This document shows, piece by piece, positions 54,311-61,946 of a stretch of DNA of 64,000 nucleotides. The notes under the pieces are model-generated. The model was not told where the DNA came from. It did not search any database and saw only the letters and a program-made list of their open reading frames with translations. Made by a program: the position numbers and the translations under genes. The stretch's first letter is position 1, and every line of letters begins with the position of its first letter. The stretch is from assembly GCF_001010355.1 (NCBI RefSeq), contig NZ_JPLA01000043.1:1-64000 (forward strand). The letters run 5' to 3'. The stretch is from Dyella japonica DSM 16301 (lineage in GTDB: Bacteria; Pseudomonadota; Gammaproteobacteria; Xanthomonadales; Rhodanobacteraceae).

Positions 54311-55912
54311 ATGACATACGACATCATCATCGTCGGCGCAGGCTCGGCCGGTTGCGTGCTGGCAAATCGCTTGAGCGCGAACGGCGACAAGCGCGTGCTG
54401 CTGCTCGAAGCCGGACCCTCCGACTGGCATCCGCTGATCCACATGCCGGCCGGCATCGCGCGCCTGGCCAACAACCGGCGCCTGAACTGGAACTACCGCA
54501 CCGAACCGCAGGCACAGCTGCAGAGCCGCACGCTGTGGTGGCCGCGCGGCAAGACGTTGGGCGGCTCCAGTTCGATCAATGCCATGTGCTATGTCCGCGG
54601 CGTGCCCGGCGACTACGACCGCTGGGCGCAAGCCACCGATGATGCGCGCTGGTCATGGGAGCAGGTCCTGCCGTGGTTCCTGCGCAGCGAAGACAACACG
54701 CGCGGCGCGAGCCGGCTGCACGGCAGCGACGGCCCGCTCGGCGTCAGCGACCTGCGCTATCGCAACCCGTTGTCCGAGGTCTTCGTCGACAGCGCCGTGA
54801 GCGCCGGCTATGCGCGCAACGACGATTTCAACGGCCCAAGCCAGGATGGTTTTGGCCTGTATCAGGTGACCCAGCGCCACGGCGCACGCTGCTCCGCCGC
54901 GGCGGCTTATCTGCGGCCCGCCAGAGAGCGCCCGAATCTCGAGGTGCGTACCGGCGCGCTGGTGGCGCGCGTGGTGCTCGCCCAGGGGCGCGCGGTGGGC
55001 GTGCAGCTGCAGGGCAGTGACACCCTGATTGAAGGTGGCGAAGTGATCCTTGCCGGCGGCGCGGTGAACACGCCGCAGCTGTTGATGCTTTCGGGCATCG
55101 GCCCGGCCGATCATCTGCGCGAACACGGCCTTGCCGTGCAGGTCGATCAGCCCGGCGTGGGCGCGAACCTGCAGGACCACCTGGACATCTGCACGCTCGA
55201 CGGCAGCACCCAGAAGATCACCTACGACCATCTCAACGAACTGGCGGCGGGCTGGCGCTTCCTGCGTCATCGCGAGGGGCCGGGTACGTCGAACATCGCC
55301 GAGGCCGGCGGCTTCGTGCGCAGCCGGCTCGCCACGGATGAACGCTGCGACCTGCAGTTCCACTTCGTGCCGGCGCTGCTCGACGACCACGGCCGCCATC
55401 GCCTGCCCGGCTACGGTTACACGGTGCATGCCTGCTACCTGCATCCACGCAGCCATGGCGTACTGCGCCTGCGCTCGGCCAATCCTGCCGAGCCCATCGC
55501 CATCCACGCCAACTATCTGGGCGACGCCGAGGGGCACGATCTTGAGCGCATGATCGAGGGCGCCCGCCTGTCGCGCGAGATCCTCTCCCAGCAGGCCTTC
55601 AACGCGTTTCGCGGGGCACCGGTGTTTCCCGAACGGGCGATCGCCAGCGATGCCGAATACGCCGACTTCATCCGGCGCAAGGCGGAGACGATTTATCACC
55701 CGGTGGGAACCTGCCGCATGGGCAGCGACAGCGATGCGCCGCTGGACAGCAAACTGCGTGTACGCGGCGTGCAGGGCCTGCGCGTGGTCGACGCGTCGGC
55801 GATGCCCAGCCTGCCCAGCGGCAACACCAATGCGCCGGTGATCATGATCGCCGAGCGGGCCAGCGCGCTGATCCTGAATGAAACCAAGCAGGCGGCGGTG
55901 TTGTCCCAGTAG
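54311..55912 (+). CDS. GMC-family FAD oxidoreductase (choline dehydrogenase like)
   Basis: Flavin alcohol oxidase or dehydrogenase of 533 residues. The FAD-binding start IIVGAGSAGCVLANRLS, the GMC signature GKTLGGSSSINAMCYVRG and the second signature GAVNTPQLLMLSGIGPADHL are present. The catalytic histidine is in IYHPVGTCRMG. It resembles BetA, but no betB, betI or choline transporter is nearby, so a role in choline oxidation is not supported. Other alcohols are equally likely. It has no export signal. Confidence 0.9.
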   Translation: MTYDIIIVGAGSAGCVLANRLSANGDKRVLLLEAGPSDWHPLIHMPAGIARLANNRRLNWNYRTEPQAQLQSRTLWWPRGKTLGGSSSINAMCYVRGVPGDYDRWAQATDDARWSWEQVLPWFLRSEDNTRGASRLHGSDGPLGVSDLRYRNPLSEVFVDSAVSAGYARNDDFNGPSQDGFGLYQVTQRHGARCSAAAAYLRPARERPNLEVRTGALVARVVLAQGRAVGVQLQGSDTLIEGGEVILAGGAVNTPQLLMLSGIGPADHLREHGLAVQVDQPGVGANLQDHLDICTLDGSTQKITYDHLNELAAGWRFLRHREGPGTSNIAEAGGFVRSRLATDERCDLQFHFVPALLDDHGRHRLPGYGYTVHACYLHPRSHGVLRLRSANPAEPIAIHANYLGDAEGHDLERMIEGARLSREILSQQAFNAFRGAPVFPERAIASDAEYADFIRRKAETIYHPVGTCRMGSDSDAPLDSKLRVRGVQGLRVVDASAMPSLPSGNTNAPVIMIAERASALILNETKQAAVLSQ

Positions 55913-56058
55913 ATCCATCAGCCGTATGGGCAGAGGATTTCCCGGGTTTCCTGCGTTACTCTCCGGCGGCCGTCATGGATCGACCTGGCTCCAGGCCCAG
56001 CTCGCTCCGAGCTGTCTTTCGACCCGCGTCACCGCGACGCCCAATTCATTCGAACAGC

Positions 56059-57360
56059 ATGACGTTACGCACGCTTCCACTGCTTATTGCCGCCGCCCTG
56101 GGATGCGCTGGCGCCCTGCCCGCCGCACAGGCGGCGACGCCGGCGAACGACGGCACGGTTGCTGCGTCTTCCGCGGGCGTGCCGGCCGATCGCATGAAGG
56201 ACACGCTGAGCGCTTATCAGCAGTGGCTGGGACGTGTGGATCAGCGCAACGTGGTGGCGGGTCTGGCGACCGCGGTGGTGGCCGACAACAAAGTCGTGTT
56301 CGAGGACACCATCGGCTACGCCAACGCCGCCACGCGCGAGCCGGTGACGCCCGAGACGGTGTTCCGGCTGGCCTCGCTATCGAAGGCCTTCGCCACGGCC
56401 CTCACGGGCGTGCTGGTGGGCGATGGCAAGCTGTCCTGGGATACCAAGCTGGTCAACGTGCTGCCGTTCTTCCGGCTCAAGAGCGACAGCGCCGCGCAGC
56501 AGGCGACGGTGCGCGACATTCTCGGCCAGCGCCTGGGCCTGCCCAAGAACACTTACGACAGCATGCTCGAGGACAACGTGCCCTACGAAGAGCTGGTGCG
56601 CCGGCTCGACGAGGTCTCGCTTACCTGCGACGTGGGTCAATGCTATGGCTATCAAAACATCGCCTTCAGCCTGATCGGCGACGTGGTCTATGCGCAGACC
56701 GGCGACTTCTTCACCCGCCAGGTCGACAAGAACATCTTCTTCCCGCTGGGCATGAAGACGGCGAGCTACGGTCGCGAGGCACTGGAAGCCAGCAAGAGCT
56801 GGGCGCGACCGCATCGTCCCGGCAGCAATGGCTGGATTCCGTTCGAACCCAAGGATGCCTATTACCGCGTGGCCCCTGCGGCGGGCGTCAATGCGAGCCT
56901 GAAGGACATGGAGCAGTGGCTGATCGCGCAGATGGGCGGGCGCCCTGATGTACTGCCGGCCTCGCTGCTCAACACGCTGCACGCGCCGGAAGTGTCCACG
57001 CCGGTGGAGATGCACTCGGCGCCCTGGCGCCGCGCGCGGCTGGAGGATGCCTCCTACGCGCTGGGATGGCGCGTATTCGACTACGAAGGCGAAACGATGA
57101 TCTTCCACGCCGGCGCTGTCGAAGGCTATCGCACCATGATCGGCTTCCTGCCCAAGCAGCATGTCGGCCTGGTGATGATGTGGAACTCTGCCGACCCCCT
57201 GCCCGCCGGCCTGCTGCCGATGGTGTTCGACAGCCTGCTCGGTCTTCCGCATGTGGACTGGGCGGGCATCGAAAGCGACGCGCCGGCCGCCAACACGGCC
57301 AAGGGCAAGACGCGCAGGAAGAGCAGGAGCGCGGCCACCGCAAAGGGCAGCGAGCGCTAG
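56059..57360 (+). CDS. Secreted serine hydrolase (class C beta-lactamase / PBP4* fold)
   Basis: Exported protein of 433 residues with signal peptide LPLLIAAALGCAGALPAAQA. The active-site motifs of the beta-lactamase family are SLSK (Ser106, Lys109), YQN (Tyr198, Asn200) and HAG (about 350). This family includes AmpC, D-aminopeptidases and esterases. The length and the absent AmpC wording favour an esterase or peptidase. The C-terminal 25 residues form an unusual basic tail (KGKTRRKSRSAATAKGSER). The start at 56059 is preferred since the frame before it lacks a signal peptide. Confidence 0.87.
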   Translation: MTLRTLPLLIAAALGCAGALPAAQAATPANDGTVAASSAGVPADRMKDTLSAYQQWLGRVDQRNVVAGLATAVVADNKVVFEDTIGYANAATREPVTPETVFRLASLSKAFATALTGVLVGDGKLSWDTKLVNVLPFFRLKSDSAAQQATVRDILGQRLGLPKNTYDSMLEDNVPYEELVRRLDEVSLTCDVGQCYGYQNIAFSLIGDVVYAQTGDFFTRQVDKNIFFPLGMKTASYGREALEASKSWARPHRPGSNGWIPFEPKDAYYRVAPAAGVNASLKDMEQWLIAQMGGRPDVLPASLLNTLHAPEVSTPVEMHSAPWRRARLEDASYALGWRVFDYEGETMIFHAGAVEGYRTMIGFLPKQHVGLVMMWNSADPLPAGLLPMVFDSLLGLPHVDWAGIESDAPAANTAKGKTRRKSRSAATAKGSER

Positions 57361-57375
57361 TCACCGGCCCACAAA

Positions 57376-57410
57376 AAAGCGCCGCATGTTTCCATGCGGC
57401 GCTTTGCCTT
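57376..57410. terminator. Bidirectional terminator between convergent genes
   Basis: AAAGCGCCGCATG and CATGCGGCGCTTT form a perfect 13-bp stem around TTTC, with A-rich and T-rich flanks. It sits between the serine hydrolase and the TonB-type gene. Confidence 0.9.
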
Positions 57411-57442
57411 GCCGGGTGCGGGCCGCGAGTGCGGCCCGTCCG

Positions 57443-58486
57443 TCAGTTGAGCTTGAACACGATGCGGCGCTTGTCCTGCGACGGCACCGGACTGCCGTCC
57501 TGAGTGGCCGGCGCGAACTTCCAGCGACTCACCGCCTCGGTGGCCGCGCGATCAAACACGTGACGCGGCTCGGCATCCACCACCTTCACGTCGTCCACCG
57601 TGCCTTCCGGCGTGATGGTGAAGGCCACTTCCACCCAGCCTTCCTGGTTCGCGCGAACAGCCGTGGTCGGATAGCGCGGTGGCACGTTGCGCAAGAGCAC
57701 CGCCGGATGCGTACCGCCGGCGCTCGCCGACGCGGTGTTGCCGGCGCCGGCGGTCGTGGGCGAGGTCTGCTGCTGGCGAGCGGCTTCCGCCGCCTGTTGC
57801 TGCTGCGCTGCGCGCGCCTGTGCCGCTCGCTGGTCGGCCAGCGCCTTCTGCTGGGCTTCCGCGGCAAGGCGATCGGCATCGGCCTTGTCGGTGGCAGCCT
57901 TCTGCGTGGCCAGCTGCTGTTGCTTCTCCTTGTCCGAAGCCAGCTGCTGCTCGCGATCGAGCAGCTTGCGCTGGGCATCGAGCTTGGAGCGCAGGATGGT
58001 CAGCGTGTAGTTCGCCGGGTCGGCCTTGGTCAGCAGGTCGATCTGCCGCTGGGCTTCGTTGAAGTCGCGCTGGTTGATGGCCTGTTCGGCCACGCTGGCG
58101 CCCACCGGAAAGGTTTCGCGCAGCGCGTCGGTGGCCACCTGGTTGCCAGGCTGCTTCTCCAGCACCTTCAGATAGAACTCGAACGCGTTGTTGCCGGCCG
58201 GTGCCAGCAGGCGCTGCTCGTTGACCGCCTTGCGGGCTTCGGAGAGCAGCTGGTTCATGCTCATGGCGGCCACGTTGACCGGTGGCGGCGGTGCTTCGGC
58301 GCCCGCCTTCACCGGCGTGGACGGATGCGCACCGACGTCGGCGTCGACCAGGTCCTGGTGCGGTTTGATGATGAGGAACCATGAAGCTGCGGCAAGCACG
58401 GCAACGACAGCAACAATGGCAATGGCAGCGGGCCGAATGGCCCCACGCGCGTAGCTACGCGCATGACGTTTGTTTCGGGTATCCAT
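57443..58486 (-). CDS. TonB-family energy transducer with long periplasmic coiled coil
   Basis: Inner-membrane anchored protein of 347 residues. One helix (about 19-40, AAIAIVAVVAVLAAASWFLI) precedes a TPR-like periplasmic part (NNAFEFYLKVLEKQPGN) and an Ala/Gln/Lys-rich coiled coil (about 170-235). The C-terminal TonB domain has PPRYPTTAVRANQEGWVEVAFTI in its first strand region, then SRWKFAPATQDG. No ExbB or ExbD gene is adjacent. The TPR-plus-coiled-coil insertion is longer than in classical TonB, so it may be an envelope protein that borrows the TonB domain. Confidence 0.85.
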   Translation of the reverse strand: MDTRNKRHARSYARGAIRPAAIAIVAVVAVLAAASWFLIIKPHQDLVDADVGAHPSTPVKAGAEAPPPPVNVAAMSMNQLLSEARKAVNEQRLLAPAGNNAFEFYLKVLEKQPGNQVATDALRETFPVGASVAEQAINQRDFNEAQRQIDLLTKADPANYTLTILRSKLDAQRKLLDREQQLASDKEKQQQLATQKAATDKADADRLAAEAQQKALADQRAAQARAAQQQQAAEAARQQQTSPTTAGAGNTASASAGGTHPAVLLRNVPPRYPTTAVRANQEGWVEVAFTITPEGTVDDVKVVDAEPRHVFDRAATEAVSRWKFAPATQDGSPVPSQDKRRIVFKLN

Positions 58487-58743
58487 GATCTCTCACCGAG
58501 TGGCATCAGATACCCGCGCTTTTTCCCCCTGTGAATCCAGGAGCGGCAGCCTCCCCAGGCCACCGCGGCGCGGATGTGTGAAAGGTAACCGTAATGCAGC
58601 ACTACGGCAAATCGGTCGTCGTGTCGGCGACTAGCCGCACATCGCGTCGTATCGGGCTGGCTCGGGCGTCGCTGACGCCTGACCGTCGCCGCTAGGAAAT
58701 TTTCCTACCCAAGATTGCACCCAAGGCGAGGCTCCCTCTCTCT

Positions 58744-58814
58744 TGTAGGAGCGCACTTGTGCGCGACAACCCGATGGAGCCGTGCCTCCGGTCGCGCACA
58801 AGTGCGCTCCTACA
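58744..58814. repeat. Extragenic palindrome, copy 4 (GGAGCGCACTTG variant)
   Basis: TGTAGGAGCGCACTTGTGCG begins the left arm (58744-58767); the right arm (58791-58814) is its exact inverted copy around 23 bases. The core has CTTG where the other copies have CCCTG. The rest of the 460-base gap before the metJ-type gene shows no gene. Confidence 0.85.
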
Positions 58815-58839
58815 GAGTTTTCGTACCCCGGAAACGAAG

Positions 58840-58907
58840 CGTCCCGGCAAGGGCCGGGACGAGTCGCTCTTTCGAAGGACTCTCCCCGCGCTGGGCACCG
58901 CGGGGAG
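58840..58907 (-). terminator. Two hairpins downstream of the metJ-H1 gene
   Basis: CTCCCCGCG with CGCGGGGAG (58882-58890, 58899-58907) and CGTCCCGGC with GCCGGGACG (58840-58848, 58853-58861) are perfect 9-bp stems. They lie 42-109 bases past the stop. Neither has a U-run on the minus strand, so the call is tentative. Confidence 0.5.
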
Positions 58908-58948
58908 AAAAGTCGTTCTTGCTTGTTATTAAGAGTAAAGCTTGAAGC

Positions 58949-59524
58949 TTACTTCTTGGCCTTGGGGGCCTTGGCAGCCTTGGGGGCCTTCGCAGCCTTG
59001 GTCGCCTTGACGACCTTGGCAGCGGCAGCCTTCTTGGCGACGCGCTTGGCAGCAGCCTTCTTTACAACCTTCTTGGCTACGGCCTTCTTGACAACCTTCT
59101 TAGCGACGGCCTTCTTGACCGCACGCTTCACGGCAGCCTTCACAACGGCCTTCTTGACCGCACGCTTCACGGCGGCCTTCTTGACCGCGCGCTTCACGGC
59201 GGCCTTCTTGACGGCACGCTTAGCAGCGGCCTTCTTGACCGCCTTCTTGGCGGCCGGCTTCTTTGCAGTGGCTTTCTTGGCAGTGGCCATAGTTCGTCTC
59301 AGCTCCTCATCAGTTGGCAGTGGTTGCCCAGTAAAAGCGTGCAGGAACGCCTCAACCAGCAGATCGCTGTTCGTGGCGTGCCGAAGATTGTTCACCTGAC
59401 GACGGGTGCGTTCGTCAGACAAGGGCCTCAGGACGTGCAATGGAATCGAGACCGTGATCTTGCGTACTGCGCCGGCCTTCTCTCCATGATCGACATAAGG
59501 CTTGATGAATTTCGATGTTGCCAT
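58949..59524 (-). CDS. metJ: MetJ-type methionine repressor fused to a histone-H1-like tail
   Basis: Residues 1-78 match E. coli MetJ closely: [13 protein letters not shown], the DNA-reading strand [12 protein letters not shown] (Lys22 and Thr24 equal E. coli Lys23 and Thr25), helix [21 protein letters not shown], and helix [15 protein letters not shown] with Glu58, His62 and Phe64 of the SAM pocket. The last 25 or so residues of E. coli MetJ are replaced by about 113 residues of Lys, Ala, Val and Arg repeats, like H1-type bacterial proteins. ATG 59524 aligns with the MetJ start. The tail may add sequence-independent DNA binding or compaction. The likely target is the metX operator in this window. 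An internal ATG at 59290 could make the tail alone. Confidence 0.88.
   Translation of the reverse strand: MATSKFIKPYVDHGEKAGAVRKITVSIPLHVLRPLSDERTRRQVNNLRHATNSDLLVEAFLHAFTGQPLPTDEELRRTMATAKKATAKKPAAKKAVKKAAAKRAVKKAAVKRAVKKAAVKRAVKKAVVKAAVKRAVKKAVAKKVVKKAVAKKVVKKAAAKRVAKKAAAAKVVKATKAAKAPKAAKAPKAKK
59081..59240 (-). repeat. 27-base tandem periodicity in the H1-like tail
   Basis: GGCCTTCTTGAC (plus strand) recurs at 59081, 59108, 59147, 59174, 59201 and 59228, spacings of 27, 39, 27, 27 and 27 bases. Each 27-base unit codes nine residues of the form KKAAVKRAV. Such arrays change length easily between strains. Confidence 0.85.
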
Positions 59525-59552
59525 GGCACCCGTTCTCCGTGTTCCGATGCGA

Positions 59553-59581
59553 AAGCTATTCCTGAAGATTTCAGCTGTCAA
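59553..59581 (-). promoter_or_regulatory. Candidate promoter of the metJ-H1 gene
   Basis: On the minus strand a perfect TTGACA (59581-59576) and TAGCTT (59558-59553) are 17 bases apart. The transcript would start about 20 bases before ATG 59524. GGAG lies 10 bases before that ATG. Confidence 0.6.
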
Positions 59582-59629
59582 TTGATTTTAACCATGAAAT
59601 CATCCCGTTTCACCCACCCCCGGGAGGGC

Positions 59630-59666
59630 CCAAACCCCCGCCATACAAGGCCTTACAGGGGTTTGG
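59630..59666 (-). other. Stem-loop with nested palindrome upstream of metJ-H1
   Basis: CCAAACCCC (59630-59638) and GGGGTTTGG (59658-59666) form a perfect 9-bp stem; the loop contains the palindrome AAGGCCTT. Its role is unknown. It would be in the leader if transcription starts near 59715. Confidence 0.4.
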
Positions 59667-59680
59667 AGGCATTTTCATTT

Positions 59681-59704
59681 GGACGTCCATACATCCAGAT
59701 GTTA
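59681..59704. promoter_or_regulatory. Candidate met boxes upstream of the metJ-H1 gene
   Basis: Consecutive 8-mers GGACGTCC, ATACATCC and AGATGTTA match the met box AGACGTCT at 6, 5 and 5 positions in a fixed 8-bp register. They lie about 100 bases upstream of the TTGACA box, so autoregulation would need a second promoter near 59715 or looping. Confidence 0.45.
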
Positions 59705-60090
59705 ATGCCGTTTCGATTACCTCAATAGCAACAAAACCGCTTAAAACAAGCCATTTTGTCTTTTCCATACGCGGGCGCCTGACAGCGGTGCGTCTCACAA
59801 GTCGAGACACATCAACGACATGCCGGAGGGCTCCCGGGCAGGCCTCCTTTGATGAACGAAACACGACTGAATTTATTTTTTCGGGGACCGGCCCGAAGGG
59901 TCATTTCGGACCACCTCGGGGATGCCCGGAGGCGTCGAAGCGGGTCGAGTCGCGACGCGACCCCGGCTGCCCGGATCGCCGCGTTGGACTTCTATCGGCA
60001 TGGACGGCGATAACTTCAACGTAAAAATCGATGCGTCCGAGGCCCTCCGAATCGGTTCTTCGCGTGTCGAAAAAACCGATCCTTCAACTC
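59705..60090. other. Gene-free gap between gcvH and metJ-H1
   Basis: About 390 bases with no supported coding region. It is less GC-rich near 59705-59770 and again at 59870-59890, and contains an inverted pair GGGTCG/CGACCC near 59940-59962. No RNA family was recognised. Confidence 0.4.
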
Positions 60091-60121
60091 AAAAAGAAGC
60101 CGGCCGCTTGTGGCGGCCGGC
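60091..60121 (-). terminator. Terminator of the gcvT-gcvH transcript
   Basis: On the minus strand GCCGGCCGC (60121-60113) pairs with GCGGCCGGC (60107-60099) and is followed by TTCTTTTT, 28 bases after the gcvH stop. Confidence 0.9.
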
Positions 60122-60148
60122 ATCGGGTGCAGCATCGAACGCGAGGAC

Positions 60149-60544
60149 TCAGTGGTCTTCGTTTTCGACCAGTTCGGCGTAGGCGTCGGCGTCGAGCAGC
60201 TCGTCCAGCTCGCCGCGATCGCTGGCGCGGACCAGGAAGATCCAGCCGTTGCCGAAGGCGTCTTCGTTGATGGTTTCGGGCTTGTCGTTGAGCTCTTCGT
60301 TGACCGCCACGATCTCGCCGGAGACCGGGCTGTAGATGTCCGAAGCGGCCTTGACCGACTCGACCACGGCAACGCCGTGACCGGCCTGCACGCTCGCGCC
60401 GATCTCCGGCAGCTCGACGTACACCAGGTCACCGAGCTGGCCCTGGGCGTGGTCGGAGATACCCACGCGCACCAGGCCGTCGTCTTCGACGCGGGCCCAT
60501 TCGTGGGACTTGAGGAATTTCAGATCGCCGGGAATCTCGCTCAT
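60149..60544 (-). CDS. gcvH: Glycine cleavage system H protein
   Basis: Cytosolic lipoyl carrier of 131 residues that shuttles the aminomethyl group between GcvP, GcvT and the lipoamide dehydrogenase. The lipoylation site is the lysine in [14 protein letters not shown]. The opening [20 protein letters not shown] is typical. It follows gcvT by 104 bases. gcvP is not in the window. Confidence 0.96.
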   Translation of the reverse strand: MSEIPGDLKFLKSHEWARVEDDGLVRVGISDHAQGQLGDLVYVELPEIGASVQAGHGVAVVESVKAASDIYSPVSGEIVAVNEELNDKPETINEDAFGNGWIFLVRASDRGELDELLDADAYAELVENEDH

Positions 60545-60609
60545 GATCGGATCCAGTCGTTGGTATGGGTCGTGGGTGGAGCGCCAATTCTAGCCGCTTC
60601 ACCCGATGG

Positions 60610-60634
60610 GCAACACGGGCTGCGCCCGTGTTGC
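60610..60634 (-). other. Hairpin between gcvT and gcvH
   Basis: GCAACACGGGC and GCCCGTGTTGC form a perfect 11-bp stem around three bases, directly after the gcvT stop. With no U-run it may be an mRNA stabiliser or partial terminator that sets the gcvT to gcvH ratio. Confidence 0.55.
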
Positions 60635-60648
60635 GTTGAGGCCTGAAG

Positions 60649-61749
60649 TCAGATGCCTTCGCAGGGCTGGCCGTCGCGCACGAAGGGGTATTTCACGATG
60701 CGTACCGGCACTTCGCGGCCGCGGATATCCACGCGCACGTCGCCCGGCTCGCCGACCGGAATGCGCGCAAACGCCACCGCCTTGTTGAGGGTCGGCGCAA
60801 AACTGCCGGAGAGGATCTCGCCGGCGCCGTTGGCGGTGAGCACGGGCTGACCGTGACGCAGCACACCTTTGTCGTCGAGCACGAGGCCGACCATCACGCG
60901 CTTTACACCTGCCGCCTTCTGCGCTTCGAGCGCGTTGCGGCCGATAAAGTCGCGCCCTTCGTCCAGGGCGATGGTCCAGCCGAGGTTCGCTTCCCACGGC
61001 GACACCGTGTCGTCCATATCCTGGCCATAAAGGTTCATGCCGGCTTCCAGGCGCAGCGTATCGCGCGCACCCAGGCCGGCCGGCGCGACGCCGGCGGCGG
61101 CGAGCGCCTGCCACAGCGCCACGGCGTGTTCCTGCGGCACGATGATTTCGAAACCGTCTTCACCGGTATAGCCGGTACGGGCCACGAACAACGGCATGCC
61201 ATGCGGACCCTGCGCGGCAGCTGCGGCGAACTTGCCGAGCTTCTTCATGCGCTCGTGATCCACCTCGGCCAGCAGGCCGATCACTTTGGCGCGGGCGTTG
61301 GGACCCTGCACGGCGATCATGGCGTAGTCCGGGCGCTCCTTGACCTCGACGTCGAACGCCTTGGCCTGCTGGGTGATCCACGCCAGGTCCTTCTCACGGG
61401 TGGCGGCGTTCACCACCAGGCGGAAGAACTCCTCGCCCAGGAAGTAAACGATCAGGTCGTCGATCACGCCGCCCTGCTCGTTGAGCATGCAGGAGTACAG
61501 CGCCTTGCCCTGCACCTTCAGCTTGTCCACGCTGTTGGCCAGCAGGTGGCGCAGGAACTCGCGCGTGCGTGCGCCGTGCAGGTCCACCACGGTCATGTGG
61601 GAGACGTCGAACATGCCGGCGTCACGGCGCACGACGTGGTGTTCCTCGATCTGCGAGCCGTAGTTGATCGGCATGTCCCAGCCGCCGAAATCGACCATGC
61701 GTGCGCCCAGCGCACGATGGGTGTCATTGAGTACGGTCTTGTCGGTCAT
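60649..61749 (-). CDS. gcvT: Aminomethyltransferase (glycine cleavage T protein)
   Basis: Tetrahydrofolate enzyme of 366 residues that releases ammonia and forms 5,10-methylene-THF from the aminomethyl-lipoyl group on GcvH. Family motifs include [48 protein letters not shown] and the C-terminal [13 protein letters not shown]-like segment. It heads gcvT-gcvH. I looked for a glycine riboswitch in the 200 bases upstream and saw none. Confidence 0.96.
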   Translation of the reverse strand: MTDKTVLNDTHRALGARMVDFGGWDMPINYGSQIEEHHVVRRDAGMFDVSHMTVVDLHGARTREFLRHLLANSVDKLKVQGKALYSCMLNEQGGVIDDLIVYFLGEEFFRLVVNAATREKDLAWITQQAKAFDVEVKERPDYAMIAVQGPNARAKVIGLLAEVDHERMKKLGKFAAAAAQGPHGMPLFVARTGYTGEDGFEIIVPQEHAVALWQALAAAGVAPAGLGARDTLRLEAGMNLYGQDMDDTVSPWEANLGWTIALDEGRDFIGRNALEAQKAAGVKRVMVGLVLDDKGVLRHGQPVLTANGAGEILSGSFAPTLNKAVAFARIPVGEPGDVRVDIRGREVPVRIVKYPFVRDGQPCEGI

Positions 61750-61896
61750 CGCAGTCGTGCTCTGGGGAAAGAAACATTATCGCCGGGCGCATGGATACAT
61801 TCCAAGCCGAGCGCCGTGCGGGGGCGTATCGCTGGACATCTTGCGACGCAGCATGCGGGCGGGTCGCCAGCAAAAAGGACTGCGACCTTGCCTACC

Positions 61897-61924
61897 CGTC
61901 ATTCCGGCGCAGGCCGGAATGACG
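61897..61924. repeat. REP-like palindrome (GTCATTCC type)
   Basis: CGTCATTCCGGC and GCCGGAATGACG form a perfect 12-bp stem around GCAG, between cysNC and gcvT. Confidence 0.85.
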
Positions 61925-61946
61925 AGCTTGAGAGCTCGCCGCTGGC

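Noticed and set aside
59081-59240. Regular 27-base repeats resembling a CRISPR array
   Set aside because: The repeats are contiguous, in frame and code the Lys/Ala tail. There are no unique spacers and no cas genes.
59610-59864. An 84-codon minus-strand frame ahead of metJ-H1, possibly a leader peptide
   Set aside because: No ribosome binding site or conserved pattern. It runs through the stem-loop and met-box-like array, which better explain the sequence.
61750-61946. Possible glycine riboswitch upstream of gcvT
   Set aside because: No recognisable aptamer pairings. The region holds only a REP-like hairpin.
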